A DNA stretch of 64,000 nucleotides from the NCBI RefSeq assembly GCF_007988885.1, contig NZ_BJUZ01000002.1:620001-684000 (forward strand). The letters run 5' to 3'. The position numbers and the translations under genes are program-made. The stretch comes from Gluconobacter wancherniae NBRC 103581 (GTDB taxonomy: Bacteria > Pseudomonadota > Alphaproteobacteria > Acetobacterales > Acetobacteraceae). Positions 41,849-50,499 of the stretch are shown here, piece by piece. Within the stretch, counting starts at the first letter, position 1. Every line of letters begins with the position of its first letter. The notes beneath the pieces were generated by a model. It was given only the letters and a program-made list of their open reading frames with translations, searched no databases and was not told where the DNA came from.

Positions 41849-43888
41849 CTACCGGCCCTCGCGCCACCATCCGAGCGCAAGAAATGCAAGAGCGAGCACA
41901 AGCGCGAACCACGCCGGCACCAGATCGCTTGTTCTTGTCTCTCCTGAGACGGCAGCGTGCGTGATTGGCAGGCCGATCCAGTCGCTGCCTGAGAGAACAT
42001 TACCAGCTTCCACCTGACGCAGGTGCGGCGTGTTCTGTGCGATCCAGTCGGTGGCACCTCCCGATGCCTGAGCCAGTCCGGACATGACTGTTGCCGTCGC
42101 GCGAAGATCCTGTCGCTCCAGGGCGTCGCGTGTGACGGGACTTGCAAATGCGACCAGACCATCTTGTCGTATGGTCCAGATTCCACCAGCAGGAGCTGTC
42201 ATCTCTCCGTGCCAGAGTCCATTACCGCCACGCATGGTAAGTGGAATTCTGGAGCCGTCTGGTGAAGTGACCATTGCCTGAGCAGAGGCTGTCTGGCCTG
42301 CGGCATGTCGTTCAACGGTCAATTGTCCGTCTTCTATACGTGCTGTCAGGCGGTTTTCCTCCAGCTCTGGTTCTTTCATGAGCCAGTGTGAGAGGCGGCG
42401 TAAGAGTTCAGCCTGTGGGCCTCCGCCGCCCTCGCCACGAGACCAGAGCCAGAGCTGATCAGACAGTAACATGGCAACGCGGCCATGCTGCACATGATCC
42501 AGAAGCAGAAGAGGCGATCCGTCTGGTCCATTCATCAGGTCTTCGCCATGTGACTGATCAGTGTGCAAAGCACGATACCAAGGGCCCCAGTCTGTGTTGA
42601 GTCCAGCCGTGACGGGATGTGTTTTGCCGAGAGCTGTAAGCGTGGGACGGAATGCCTGAACCATGACGCCATTTTCCGGGACATGTGCCGGAAATACCTG
42701 CGAAAGGGGTGTATCCTGAAGTGTACCGTCCTTGACGAATTCTGGTCCGGCAGTGAGCAGCAGACCGCCGCCGTTGCGAACGTAATCAGCAATATTGGTT
42801 AGATATTCTTCAGGTAGAATATTGCTGTTCTGGAAGCCGTCCAAAATGATCAGATCGAAGCTGCGAATTTTCTCCTGAAAAAGCTCTCGGATTGGAAAGG
42901 GGATCAGCGCCAGATCTGATAGTGGGGTGTTGTCGTCCGTATTGGGTGAACGAAGAATTGTGAAATGGACCAGATCAACGGACGGATCGGCCTTTAGCAG
43001 GCGCCGCCATACGCGTTCACCCTGATTGGGCACACCTGAGACAAGCAGAACACGGAGCCGGTCCCGCACGCCACGGATGCGGACAACAGCGGAGTTGTTC
43101 AGGTCCGATGATTCGCCACTCAGCGGTGATACGGACAGGCCGAGCAGCGTTTCACCTGGCTGACGAACAGTAACTTTGATGTCCTGCGGCTGCCCCGTGA
43201 TAATTTCTTTTGTTGTGGGTGTTGACTCGCCGGAACGGACGGTCAGGGTTGCGTGTTCACCGGCGGCAGCGCCGAGGTCATCAACCTGCACGCGAACAGT
43301 CGCATCCTGTCCTACGATTGCGTAGGGAGGGGTGCTGAGGATTTTCAGGCGGCGGTCATGTTCTTCGCCCCGTGCTCCGAGAAGCAGATGCAAAGGCAGG
43401 GGTTTGCCGTCGGCGCTATGGAAGCGTGCAGGCAGACTTGCTGGTGTATCATGGTCCATGCCGTCCGTGAGAACGATCGCTCCGGCAAAACGCCCCTGAG
43501 GAATGTCAGCCTGATTTATGGCATTAAACAGACGTGTGCCATGACCGTCACCGCCGGGCACATCCACACGATGAAGGGTCAGACCAGGAAGACGCTCTGC
43601 TTCGGCGGTCAGACTCTTTGCGGCACGCTCCACAATGGCAGCGCGGTCTTGTACCTCCATAGACGATGAATGGTCGACGACGAGGAGTGCGTCCTGTGGA
43701 ACGGGGCGCATCACCGGATGAACGCTTCTGGGGCCGGATAGCCATGCAATCATGACGAGGACTGCGAGGCCGCGCCACAGAAGTCCTCGTGCTCCGCGGA
43801 TCATTCCATAGACCGTGCCAAGGAAAACGATGGCGGTGATTATGCCCAGAATCCAAAGCGGGAGGGCGGGCGCAAAATCAATGCTCAT
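41849..43888 (-). CDS. vWA / glutamine-amidotransferase-like membrane protein
   Basis: 679 residues. Two N-terminal membrane helices (about 8-30 and 37-52) precede a von Willebrand A-type domain with an intact metal site (DHSSS starting at Asp72; LTDGMDHD later). A central region from LRVLLVSGVPNQGERVW to GGGLLLTAGPEF resembles the class I glutamine-amidotransferase-like fold found in this family. A final membrane helix lies at the C-terminus (FALVLALAFLALGWW). It overlaps the upstream gene by four bases (ATGA). The role, probably in envelope complex assembly with MoxR, is inferred from context. Confidence 0.82.
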   Translation of the reverse strand: MSIDFAPALPLWILGIITAIVFLGTVYGMIRGARGLLWRGLAVLVMIAWLSGPRSVHPVMRPVPQDALLVVDHSSSMEVQDRAAIVERAAKSLTAEAERLPGLTLHRVDVPGGDGHGTRLFNAINQADIPQGRFAGAIVLTDGMDHDTPASLPARFHSADGKPLPLHLLLGARGEEHDRRLKILSTPPYAIVGQDATVRVQVDDLGAAAGEHATLTVRSGESTPTTKEIITGQPQDIKVTVRQPGETLLGLSVSPLSGESSDLNNSAVVRIRGVRDRLRVLLVSGVPNQGERVWRRLLKADPSVDLVHFTILRSPNTDDNTPLSDLALIPFPIRELFQEKIRSFDLIILDGFQNSNILPEEYLTNIADYVRNGGGLLLTAGPEFVKDGTLQDTPLSQVFPAHVPENGVMVQAFRPTLTALGKTHPVTAGLNTDWGPWYRALHTDQSHGEDLMNGPDGSPLLLLDHVQHGRVAMLLSDQLWLWSRGEGGGGPQAELLRRLSHWLMKEPELEENRLTARIEDGQLTVERHAAGQTASAQAMVTSPDGSRIPLTMRGGNGLWHGEMTAPAGGIWTIRQDGLVAFASPVTRDALERQDLRATATVMSGLAQASGGATDWIAQNTPHLRQVEAGNVLSGSDWIGLPITHAAVSGETRTSDLVPAWFALVLALAFLALGWWREGR

Positions 43889-46626
43889 GGTGCGTCCTCC
43901 TCATCCTGATCGGTCGTTGGACCGGAGCTTTCAGGTGTTGCCCCTCCGCCGAGACGCCGGAGCATTTCCGGGTAATGAGCCTGATCGCTCTTGTAGTTCC
44001 CAGTCAGGGCATAAAGGACCATGTTCATGCCAAAGCGGTATGCCTGCGTGCGTTGGTCTTCACCTCCGGGCACAACGGCAAAAGGCGTGCCGCCTGAGGA
44101 GTCCACCGCCCAAGCATGTGCCCAGTCGGAGCTTCCGATAATGACTGGGCTCACATCATCGTTGGATTCGTCCCCATTGCGGGCGACGTAGACAGGTTGC
44201 CCGGCAAGGCGTCCCTGGAAGCCGTGGAGCAGGTAGAATGTATGTGCCAGAACGTGTTTGTCCGTCAGTTTTGCGAGGGGCGGGATGGTCAGGCCGTCGG
44301 TAACACGCTGAAGGGCTGCCTTGACGGCTGCCCCCGATCCGCCGTCGATATCACTGCCTGCGCCCTGTTCGTCGATCAGGATGATCCCGCCATGTTCCAT
44401 GTAAGCGTTGAGGGCTTTAGTCCGAACGGGATCGGCCTGCGCATCTGCTGTGATGGGCCAGTACAGGAACGGGTAGAATGCAAGATCGTCTTTGCCCGGC
44501 ACAACGCCATCTGGCTTTCCGAGCAGGGCTGAGCTGCGAGCACTGACATAGTCTGATAAACCCTGAAGGCCTTCGCGAGACACATTATCCACATCCTCAT
44601 GTCCTGTAAGGACATAGGCCAGTCGTGTTTCAAGGGCGGCCTGCGGGACTTTGGACGTAGGGGTGCTCTGTGCTGATGCGCCTGCAATCGACGTGGCGCC
44701 AATTATCAGAACTGCGGCTATTGGGCCGAGTAGCCCACGCCTTTTGAGAGAGAGCAGTAGGTCCAGCATCAGGAGCAGGAGACCTGCTGCCATGAGCCAT
44801 GGGCCAAACGGATGATCGGTCTGGGCACCATTCGGGTTTAGCAATTTTCCGAGCAGCCGTTCTTCTTTGAGTGGCGCCATGGTTTGAGCAAGATTCAGGG
44901 CCCGTGTGCCATGTGCGGGACCGTATAGTCCTGCCGGATGAGTGACGTTAACCATCGTGTTGGCAAGTGCATCGGCTCGTATCGCGCGGGCGGCCTGAGG
45001 TGGAGGCGCGAGTGTTCCGTCAATGGAAAGTGCCCGCCATGGTGCGAGTTCCGCTGGGCCATTGCCAGAAACACCTGCAGAACGCTCGATCAGTCGTTCC
45101 AGCATTTGCGGGAACAGTCCTGAGAGGGGCAGGTTGGACCAGTCAGGGGAGGCCGTTATGTGGAACAGAACGATTTCACCATTGCCCTCACTCCGAGCGG
45201 TGACCAGTGGGGTTCCGTCAGTCAGGGCAGCCCAGACGTGTTCGTCGAGACCCGTTTCCGGACGCGCCAGAACCTGACGGGACACCGTAACTTCAGCAGG
45301 TGGAGTGAGACCTGCAAAGGGGGACTGGTCTGCAAAGGGGGCAAGCTTCTGTGGTGCTCCCCAAGACATGGGGCCGCCGAGCTGGCGCATTCCGCTCATC
45401 AGCTTGACGGGCAGTAGTGGGTCGGGTGCAGCGTCAGGAGCGTTGGTTGCTTCAGGCGACTGGGCGGCCGCAAGACCCGCTCCCGCGAAGCGCACAAGCA
45501 TACCACCATGTCGAACCCATGCCAGAACGCGAGCACGGGTTTGATCGCCCGAGAGTGCGCCGTCTGGAGCAATGAGCACTGAGAGGGGAGCTCCCAGCAG
45601 TGCTGGGGCATCGCCTGAATGAAGTTCGGCAATGGGGCTGAGAGCACGATTCAGAAAGAAAGCCGATCCGACCAGCGGCGTGCTGTCACCGGGTGTCTGT
45701 AATACGCCAACTGGCCGACGCTGGTCGGCTTCACCCATAAGGTGTGTAGTGGCGGGGCCGGGCAGCCCTTCGATTGAAAGGCGATCCAACTGGTTGCGTA
45801 AAAGAGCTGGTAGCGAAACAGGCTGTTCCTTGCCGACCGTAAATGGATAGGCTGCGAGGGTGCCGCCATTTGCTGACACGGCTCTGAGCATAACATTTCG
45901 TCCATTACAGCCAAGGCTGTCCACGCGGGCATGGAGTGCTCCGTCAGCGCCGTTACTGGCGTTCAGAAGTAGGACGTCACAGCCGTTCCAGCGCATGTCC
46001 TGCGTGATGGCTGCTTTCGTGACGACATTTTGCAGGTCATCATCGGACTGGGTGGCAAGGCCGTCAGACAATATAAGGAGCCTGCTCCGGGATAATTCGG
46101 GCAGGTTGCGAAGGAGGTTTGCAAGTGCAGTACGATCAACAGGCCAAGGTTGTGGTCTGAGGCGCGCTATATGCTCTGAAAGGGCATGGGGATCATGGGT
46201 TGTGAAAGGCTCGGGCATCGAACCGTCAGGCGCACGTGCCGCATGGAGTAAGGTTACATTACTCCCGTTACGGAGAGTGGGTTGTGCAGATGCCAGAGCG
46301 GCTGAAATCCGTTCATTCCAATGGGGCATTGCGGCCCAGCCATCGTCCAGCACCAGGACAAGAGGCAAGTTGCCCGTTTCGGGATCTCGCGCAATCAGGA
46401 CAGGCCGTGCCAGACCGATAATGAGGAGGGCCACCGCGGCTACTCTGAGTAGGAGGAGCCATAGGGGGGAACGTGCAGCATCTTCCTGACGGGCCGTCAG
46501 ACGCTTCAGAATGATCAGGGACGGGAAGCTGCGTTCCTGCGGAGAGGGTGGCGTAGCGCGTACCAGCCACCAGATGGCAGGCAGAGCCAGAAGACCAAGA
46601 AGTAAAATCGGGGCGAGCAGGATCAT
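43885..46626 (-). CDS. BatA-like N-terminal / DUF4159 membrane protein
   Basis: 913 residues. The N-terminus has the aerotolerance-regulator (BatA) layout of two membrane helices, with LLLLRVAAVALLIIGLARPVL as the second. A vWA-like domain follows, but its metal site is degenerate: LDDGWAAM at 93-100 replaces DxSxS. The middle contains an amidotransferase-like segment. Another helix lies near 600-620, and the C-terminal third is DUF4159 (RLAYVLTGHEDVDNVS, FLYWPITA, GGIILIDEQGAG, HVLAHTFYLLHGFQGR). It overlaps the DUF58 gene by four bases. Confidence 0.85.
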   Translation of the reverse strand: MILLAPILLLGLLALPAIWWLVRATPPSPQERSFPSLIILKRLTARQEDAARSPLWLLLLRVAAVALLIIGLARPVLIARDPETGNLPLVLVLDDGWAAMPHWNERISAALASAQPTLRNGSNVTLLHAARAPDGSMPEPFTTHDPHALSEHIARLRPQPWPVDRTALANLLRNLPELSRSRLLILSDGLATQSDDDLQNVVTKAAITQDMRWNGCDVLLLNASNGADGALHARVDSLGCNGRNVMLRAVSANGGTLAAYPFTVGKEQPVSLPALLRNQLDRLSIEGLPGPATTHLMGEADQRRPVGVLQTPGDSTPLVGSAFFLNRALSPIAELHSGDAPALLGAPLSVLIAPDGALSGDQTRARVLAWVRHGGMLVRFAGAGLAAAQSPEATNAPDAAPDPLLPVKLMSGMRQLGGPMSWGAPQKLAPFADQSPFAGLTPPAEVTVSRQVLARPETGLDEHVWAALTDGTPLVTARSEGNGEIVLFHITASPDWSNLPLSGLFPQMLERLIERSAGVSGNGPAELAPWRALSIDGTLAPPPQAARAIRADALANTMVNVTHPAGLYGPAHGTRALNLAQTMAPLKEERLLGKLLNPNGAQTDHPFGPWLMAAGLLLLMLDLLLSLKRRGLLGPIAAVLIIGATSIAGASAQSTPTSKVPQAALETRLAYVLTGHEDVDNVSREGLQGLSDYVSARSSALLGKPDGVVPGKDDLAFYPFLYWPITADAQADPVRTKALNAYMEHGGIILIDEQGAGSDIDGGSGAAVKAALQRVTDGLTIPPLAKLTDKHVLAHTFYLLHGFQGRLAGQPVYVARNGDESNDDVSPVIIGSSDWAHAWAVDSSGGTPFAVVPGGEDQRTQAYRFGMNMVLYALTGNYKSDQAHYPEMLRRLGGGATPESSGPTTDQDEEDAP

Positions 46627-47549
46627 CGGCGGCTTCCCATCGCCATGACGAGAGCAAGAAGGGCGGGTAGTGGGTCCTGCCCGGTGGTGTGGATAATGCA
46701 GTCTGCCTGAACGGATGCAGCATTTCCGATCAGGGAATCGAGATGGTTTTGCATGATACGATCGTAGTGGGCGTCGAGCGTCTCAACGGCAGGAAGGGTC
46801 AGGACACCGCCTTCAAGCCCTTCGAAGCGGATACGTCCTGCGTAGGGGAGTGCTCGCTCTGCAGGATCTAGGATGCACAGCATATGCACGCGAACGGGCC
46901 GCCCTGCGCATTGCTTCAGGAGTGCGTCAATACGCTTTTCTTCCCACAGAAAATCCGAGACGATGACCAGATCTGCGTTGTTCGGTACGCGGAGAATATC
47001 TGGAAGCTCGTCATCGTGTTCTGATGGATGCAGAAGAGCTTCCCCAAGACGTGGCAAAACATGCCGCCCAGCGAAAGTACGACCGGCTTCAGGGCCTGTG
47101 AGCAGCCCAACCCGCTCTCCGCCACGAAGGGCGGACGATGCCAGCGCTAACGTAGAGAGCTGCGCCTGCTCACGTTTAGTCGGAAGGGAAGTGGAGGAGC
47201 GCCAGTTCATTGAGGCGGAGGGGTCACACCATAGCAGAAGCGACTGTGCGTTTTCGCGCTCGCGCTCCCGGACCCAGTATGTCTGGTCGATTGGTGCCCG
47301 GGCAGATTGACGCCAGTCAATCGACGTAGCCGGCTCACCGGCGCGATATTGCCGGAACTGCCAGAAATCCTCACCCGCGCCAGAACGTCTGCGGCCATGC
47401 ACGCCTGCATACAGGCCTGTCGCGATTTTCTCGGCGGCAAGCAGTAGGTCGGGCAATGGCAGCGTCTCTGCTGGCGCAACCATGGCATCTGCAACAGTGT
47501 CGTTGCGACGGCCAAACAGGCCACGAAGCGTCTCGGTTGGGCTTTTCAC
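46623..47549 (-). CDS. DUF58 / vWA-like protein of a MoxR cluster
   Basis: 308 residues with no clear membrane segment. The DUF58 signature EDFWQFRQYRAGEPATSIDWRQSAR is at about 60-84, and a vWA-like strand with an intact DPSAS (109-113) follows. DUF58 proteins are almost always encoded next to MoxR ATPases and are thought to be their adaptor or client. It starts five bases after moxR. Confidence 0.9.
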   Translation of the reverse strand: MKSPTETLRGLFGRRNDTVADAMVAPAETLPLPDLLLAAEKIATGLYAGVHGRRRSGAGEDFWQFRQYRAGEPATSIDWRQSARAPIDQTYWVRERERENAQSLLLWCDPSASMNWRSSTSLPTKREQAQLSTLALASSALRGGERVGLLTGPEAGRTFAGRHVLPRLGEALLHPSEHDDELPDILRVPNNADLVIVSDFLWEEKRIDALLKQCAGRPVRVHMLCILDPAERALPYAGRIRFEGLEGGVLTLPAVETLDAHYDRIMQNHLDSLIGNAASVQADCIIHTTGQDPLPALLALVMAMGSRR

Positions 47550-47554
47550 GATGA

Positions 47555-48583
47555 TCAGAGAATCACTGATGCCTGAGCGCGGATCAGGCCTGCGATATCC
47601 GTTCCGGAGGCGCGGGCACCAAAGCCCAGCCCTATGCGGTGAGACAGTACAGGTTCTGCGAGAGCTGCGACGTCATCAAGGCTTGGAGCGAGGCGACCGT
47701 CAAGCAATGCACGGGCTCGTGTCGCGATCATCAGGGCCTGTGCAGCGCGTGGGCCGGGACCGAAAGAGACTGCGTCCCGCACGGCGGCGGAAGCTGATGG
47801 ATCTTCAGGCCGCAAGGAGCGTGTCAGGTTGAGGATTGCATCCACGACCTGATCTCCGACCGGGAGGCGTCGCACGAGGGACTGTGCAGCAAGAAGGGCA
47901 TCTGCATTGAGAAGAACGGGTGCCTGAGCCTCGGCCGCACCTGTCGTTTGGATCAGCATGCGACGCTCTGCATTACGATCAGGGAAATCCAGGTTGATGC
48001 GTAGCATGAACCGATCAAGCTGTGCTTCAGGCAGCGGATAAGTGCCTTCCTGCTCGATTGGGTTCTGGGTCGCGAGAACGTGAAATGGGCGGGGTAGGGA
48101 ATAATCCTTGCCGCCCTGGGTTACCCGATGTTCCGCCATGGCCTGAAGTAGTGCGGATTGCGTTCGAGGACTCGCGCGGTTGATTTCGTCAGCAAGCACC
48201 AGTTGTCCGAAAATTGGGCCGGGCAGAAAGCGGAAAGCGCGATGGCCTTCTGCGTTCTGGTCCAGAATTTCGGCACCCGTGATGTCAGATGGCATGAGAT
48301 CTGGTGTGAACTGGATGCGTGTGGCTTCCAGACCGAGCACTTTTGATGCCGTATTGACCAGAAGCGTCTTGCCCAGGCCTGGCGCGCCGATCAAAAGGGC
48401 ATGCCCACCGGAAAGTACGGTGACGAGAACCTGTTCGATCACCGCATCCTGACCCAGGACGATATTGCCAATCGCCTGACGGATCTGTTGAAGAACGGGT
48501 GTCAGGCGGTCGGCTTCTGCCACGTCCGCTTCGCCCCGGAGGGTTCCGGCATTATTGTCGGAGGAGATATGCTGATCGCTCAT
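47555..48583 (-). CDS. MoxR-family AAA+ ATPase
   Basis: A 342-residue ATPase starting at ATG 48583 (MSDQHISSDNN); the frame extends upstream without a good start. Walker A GAPGLGKT (66-73), Walker B LVLADEINR, and the sensor segment ATQNPIEQEGTYPLPEAQLDRF are clear. MoxR proteins are chaperone-like ATPases acting with vWA proteins on metal insertion or complex assembly. It leads the minus-strand cluster and is divergent from the DUF1285 gene. Confidence 0.93.
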   Translation of the reverse strand: MSDQHISSDNNAGTLRGEADVAEADRLTPVLQQIRQAIGNIVLGQDAVIEQVLVTVLSGGHALLIGAPGLGKTLLVNTASKVLGLEATRIQFTPDLMPSDITGAEILDQNAEGHRAFRFLPGPIFGQLVLADEINRASPRTQSALLQAMAEHRVTQGGKDYSLPRPFHVLATQNPIEQEGTYPLPEAQLDRFMLRINLDFPDRNAERRMLIQTTGAAEAQAPVLLNADALLAAQSLVRRLPVGDQVVDAILNLTRSLRPEDPSASAAVRDAVSFGPGPRAAQALMIATRARALLDGRLAPSLDDVAALAEPVLSHRIGLGFGARASGTDIAGLIRAQASVIL

Positions 48584-48679
48584 AGGACCCAATCTGACAG
48601 GTGTGGGGGTTTCATCAAGGCTCGATCGCACCCAACTTGGTGTGAGAAGAAAATTTTTCATCAGATACGGAGGGGAGAA

Positions 48680-49267
48680 GTGAGCGACTACCACTGCCGG
48701 GATATATCCGGATCCGGCGTGTCTGCGGTTTGCAGTCAGCCTGAACAGGATATGGCTGAAACATCTGCACCCCGGCTTCTTCCTTTTCTCATCCGTCGAG
48801 ACGGCGTGTGGCTTTATCGTGGTTCCCCTGTTCAGCGCAAAGCGATGCTGTGCCTGTTCGGTTCCATGCTGACCCGTGATTCAGAAGGCCAATACTGGCT
48901 TAAGACACCGATGGAGAGCGGCATCATTCAGGTTGAAGATGCCCCTTTTGTGGCGGTTGAGCTGGATTTCCGGGGTGGTTGCGGGCGTCATCAGACGCTC
49001 TGTCTGCGGACGAATATGGATGAACTGATCTGCGTTGGGCCGAAGCATCCAATCATCTGTGAATGGGATCGTCCTTCAGACGAGGCCGCCTCAATTCCCT
49101 ATGTGCACATGCGTGATGGCGAGGGAGATCTGCCCATCCGCGCCAGAATCAGCAGGCCAGTTCACTTCGAACTCGCAGCACTGGCGGTGCCGGGACAGGT
49201 TGAAGGTCGCCCTTGTCTTGGTGTCTGGAGTCAGGATTGCTTTTTCCCTCTTTCGCGTCAGTCATGA
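48680..49267 (+). CDS. DUF1285 protein
   Basis: The start GTG 48680 directly follows GGAGGGGAGAA and gives 195 residues; ATG 48752 (MAETSAPRLLPF) gives 171 and a more typical family start but a weaker site. The core contains FLIRRDGVWLYRGSPVQRKAMLCLFGSMLTRD and the RTNMDELICVGPKHPI region, as in DUF1285. Function unknown. Its stop overlaps the cca start (ATGA). DUF1285 beside moxR and cca is a common alphaproteobacterial arrangement. Confidence 0.85.
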   Translation: MSDYHCRDISGSGVSAVCSQPEQDMAETSAPRLLPFLIRRDGVWLYRGSPVQRKAMLCLFGSMLTRDSEGQYWLKTPMESGIIQVEDAPFVAVELDFRGGCGRHQTLCLRTNMDELICVGPKHPIICEWDRPSDEAASIPYVHMRDGEGDLPIRARISRPVHFELAALAVPGQVEGRPCLGVWSQDCFFPLSRQS

Positions 49268-50460
49268 CGGCACAGAGCGGTCTGCTTTCCAGACTTCCTG
49301 ATATTTCCGGCCTCGAAAAAATATGGACCATCCTGCCGGAAGCTCGGCTGGTCGGAGGATCTGTCCGGGATCTTCTGCGTGGCCTCGCTGTGAATGATCT
49401 GGATATTGCGACACCTGAGCCACCTGAGGTGGTTTTGGAGCGTCTGAAGAGTGCAGCGATTCGCGCCATTCCTACCGGCCTCTCACACGGCACGATCACG
49501 GCGCTCATCAATCATATCCCCCACGAAATCACGACCCTTCGCCGGGATGAAGAGACCGACGGGAGGCATGCGGTCGTGGTCTGGACGAAAAGCTGGCAAG
49601 AAGATGCCGCCAGGCGGGATTTTACGATTAACGCCATGTCTCTGGACCGCCATGACAAGCTTCATGATTATTTTCACGGCGTGCAGGATCTGAAGGCGCG
49701 TCGTGTCCGTTTTGTCGGACATGCGGCCCGGCGGATCGAAGAAGATGCGCTGCGTGCACTGAGGTTTTTCAGGTTCGACGCGCGTTATGGCGAGGGCGAA
49801 CCGGATTGCGAAGCCTGTGAGGCAATCGCAGATAATCTCAAGCTTTTTGGTAAGTTGTCTGCCGAACGTGTTGCATCTGAGTTTCTGAGAATTTTAACCG
49901 GTCCGCGCCTTCCGGAAACGCTGGCTGCTATGGAAAAAACCGGCCTTTTGAATGTTTTGATCCCGGGTGCACAGCGAGGAAGCCTTCAGAAATTGCTGGA
50001 TTGCGCCGGGCCACCTGACGCTCTCCTGAGACTCTTTGCGCTCTCTGGGGAAAATGCTGTTTTGATGGGCGCGAAGCTCAAACTTTCGAATGCGGACAAA
50101 ACTGCTCTCGGGGTTTTTGGAAACACTTTCCCGGATCTGGCCCCTTCATCATCGGACGATGATCTTCGTCGTGGCCGGGTTGCCCAGTCACTGGAACTTC
50201 TGATTTCAAGAAGCTGGCTTGCGCAGGCGCGCATTCTGGCACGGCCCGACCGTCAGTGGGATCACCTACGCATACGGCTGAAAAAGCTTCCTCAGCCCGT
50301 TTTTCCGTTAGGTGGGAAGGACGCTCAGGCGTTTGGTGTCCCCCCGGGACCAGCCATGGGAGCGTGGCTTAGGGTGGCGCGGGAATGGTGGTTGGAGCAT
50401 GGGTGCAGGCCAGACAGGGAAGCATGTCTCGTTCATATGGGCTGCTCAACCCGCTCGTGA
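49264..50460 (+). CDS. cca: CCA tRNA nucleotidyltransferase / poly(A) polymerase family
   Basis: This class II nucleotidyltransferase has 398 residues from ATG 49264. The catalytic head has GGSVRDLLRG (31-40) and the DLD pair at 45-47, followed by RRDFTINAM and the EEDALRALRFFRFDARYG nucleotide-recognition segment. It adds or repairs the 3' CCA of tRNA, although some family members are poly(A) polymerases and sequence by eye cannot settle this. Confidence 0.92.
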   Translation: MTAQSGLLSRLPDISGLEKIWTILPEARLVGGSVRDLLRGLAVNDLDIATPEPPEVVLERLKSAAIRAIPTGLSHGTITALINHIPHEITTLRRDEETDGRHAVVVWTKSWQEDAARRDFTINAMSLDRHDKLHDYFHGVQDLKARRVRFVGHAARRIEEDALRALRFFRFDARYGEGEPDCEACEAIADNLKLFGKLSAERVASEFLRILTGPRLPETLAAMEKTGLLNVLIPGAQRGSLQKLLDCAGPPDALLRLFALSGENAVLMGAKLKLSNADKTALGVFGNTFPDLAPSSSDDDLRRGRVAQSLELLISRSWLAQARILARPDRQWDHLRIRLKKLPQPVFPLGGKDAQAFGVPPGPAMGAWLRVAREWWLEHGCRPDREACLVHMGCSTRS

Positions 50461-50499
50461 AGTTTCGCTCTTTGCAAACACCCTGCTAAACCCCCTCAC

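Noticed and set aside
48584-48694. Upstream extension of moxR
   Set aside because: The extra residues are unlike MoxR N-termini and would run into the divergent DUF1285 start; ATG 48583 fits the family.
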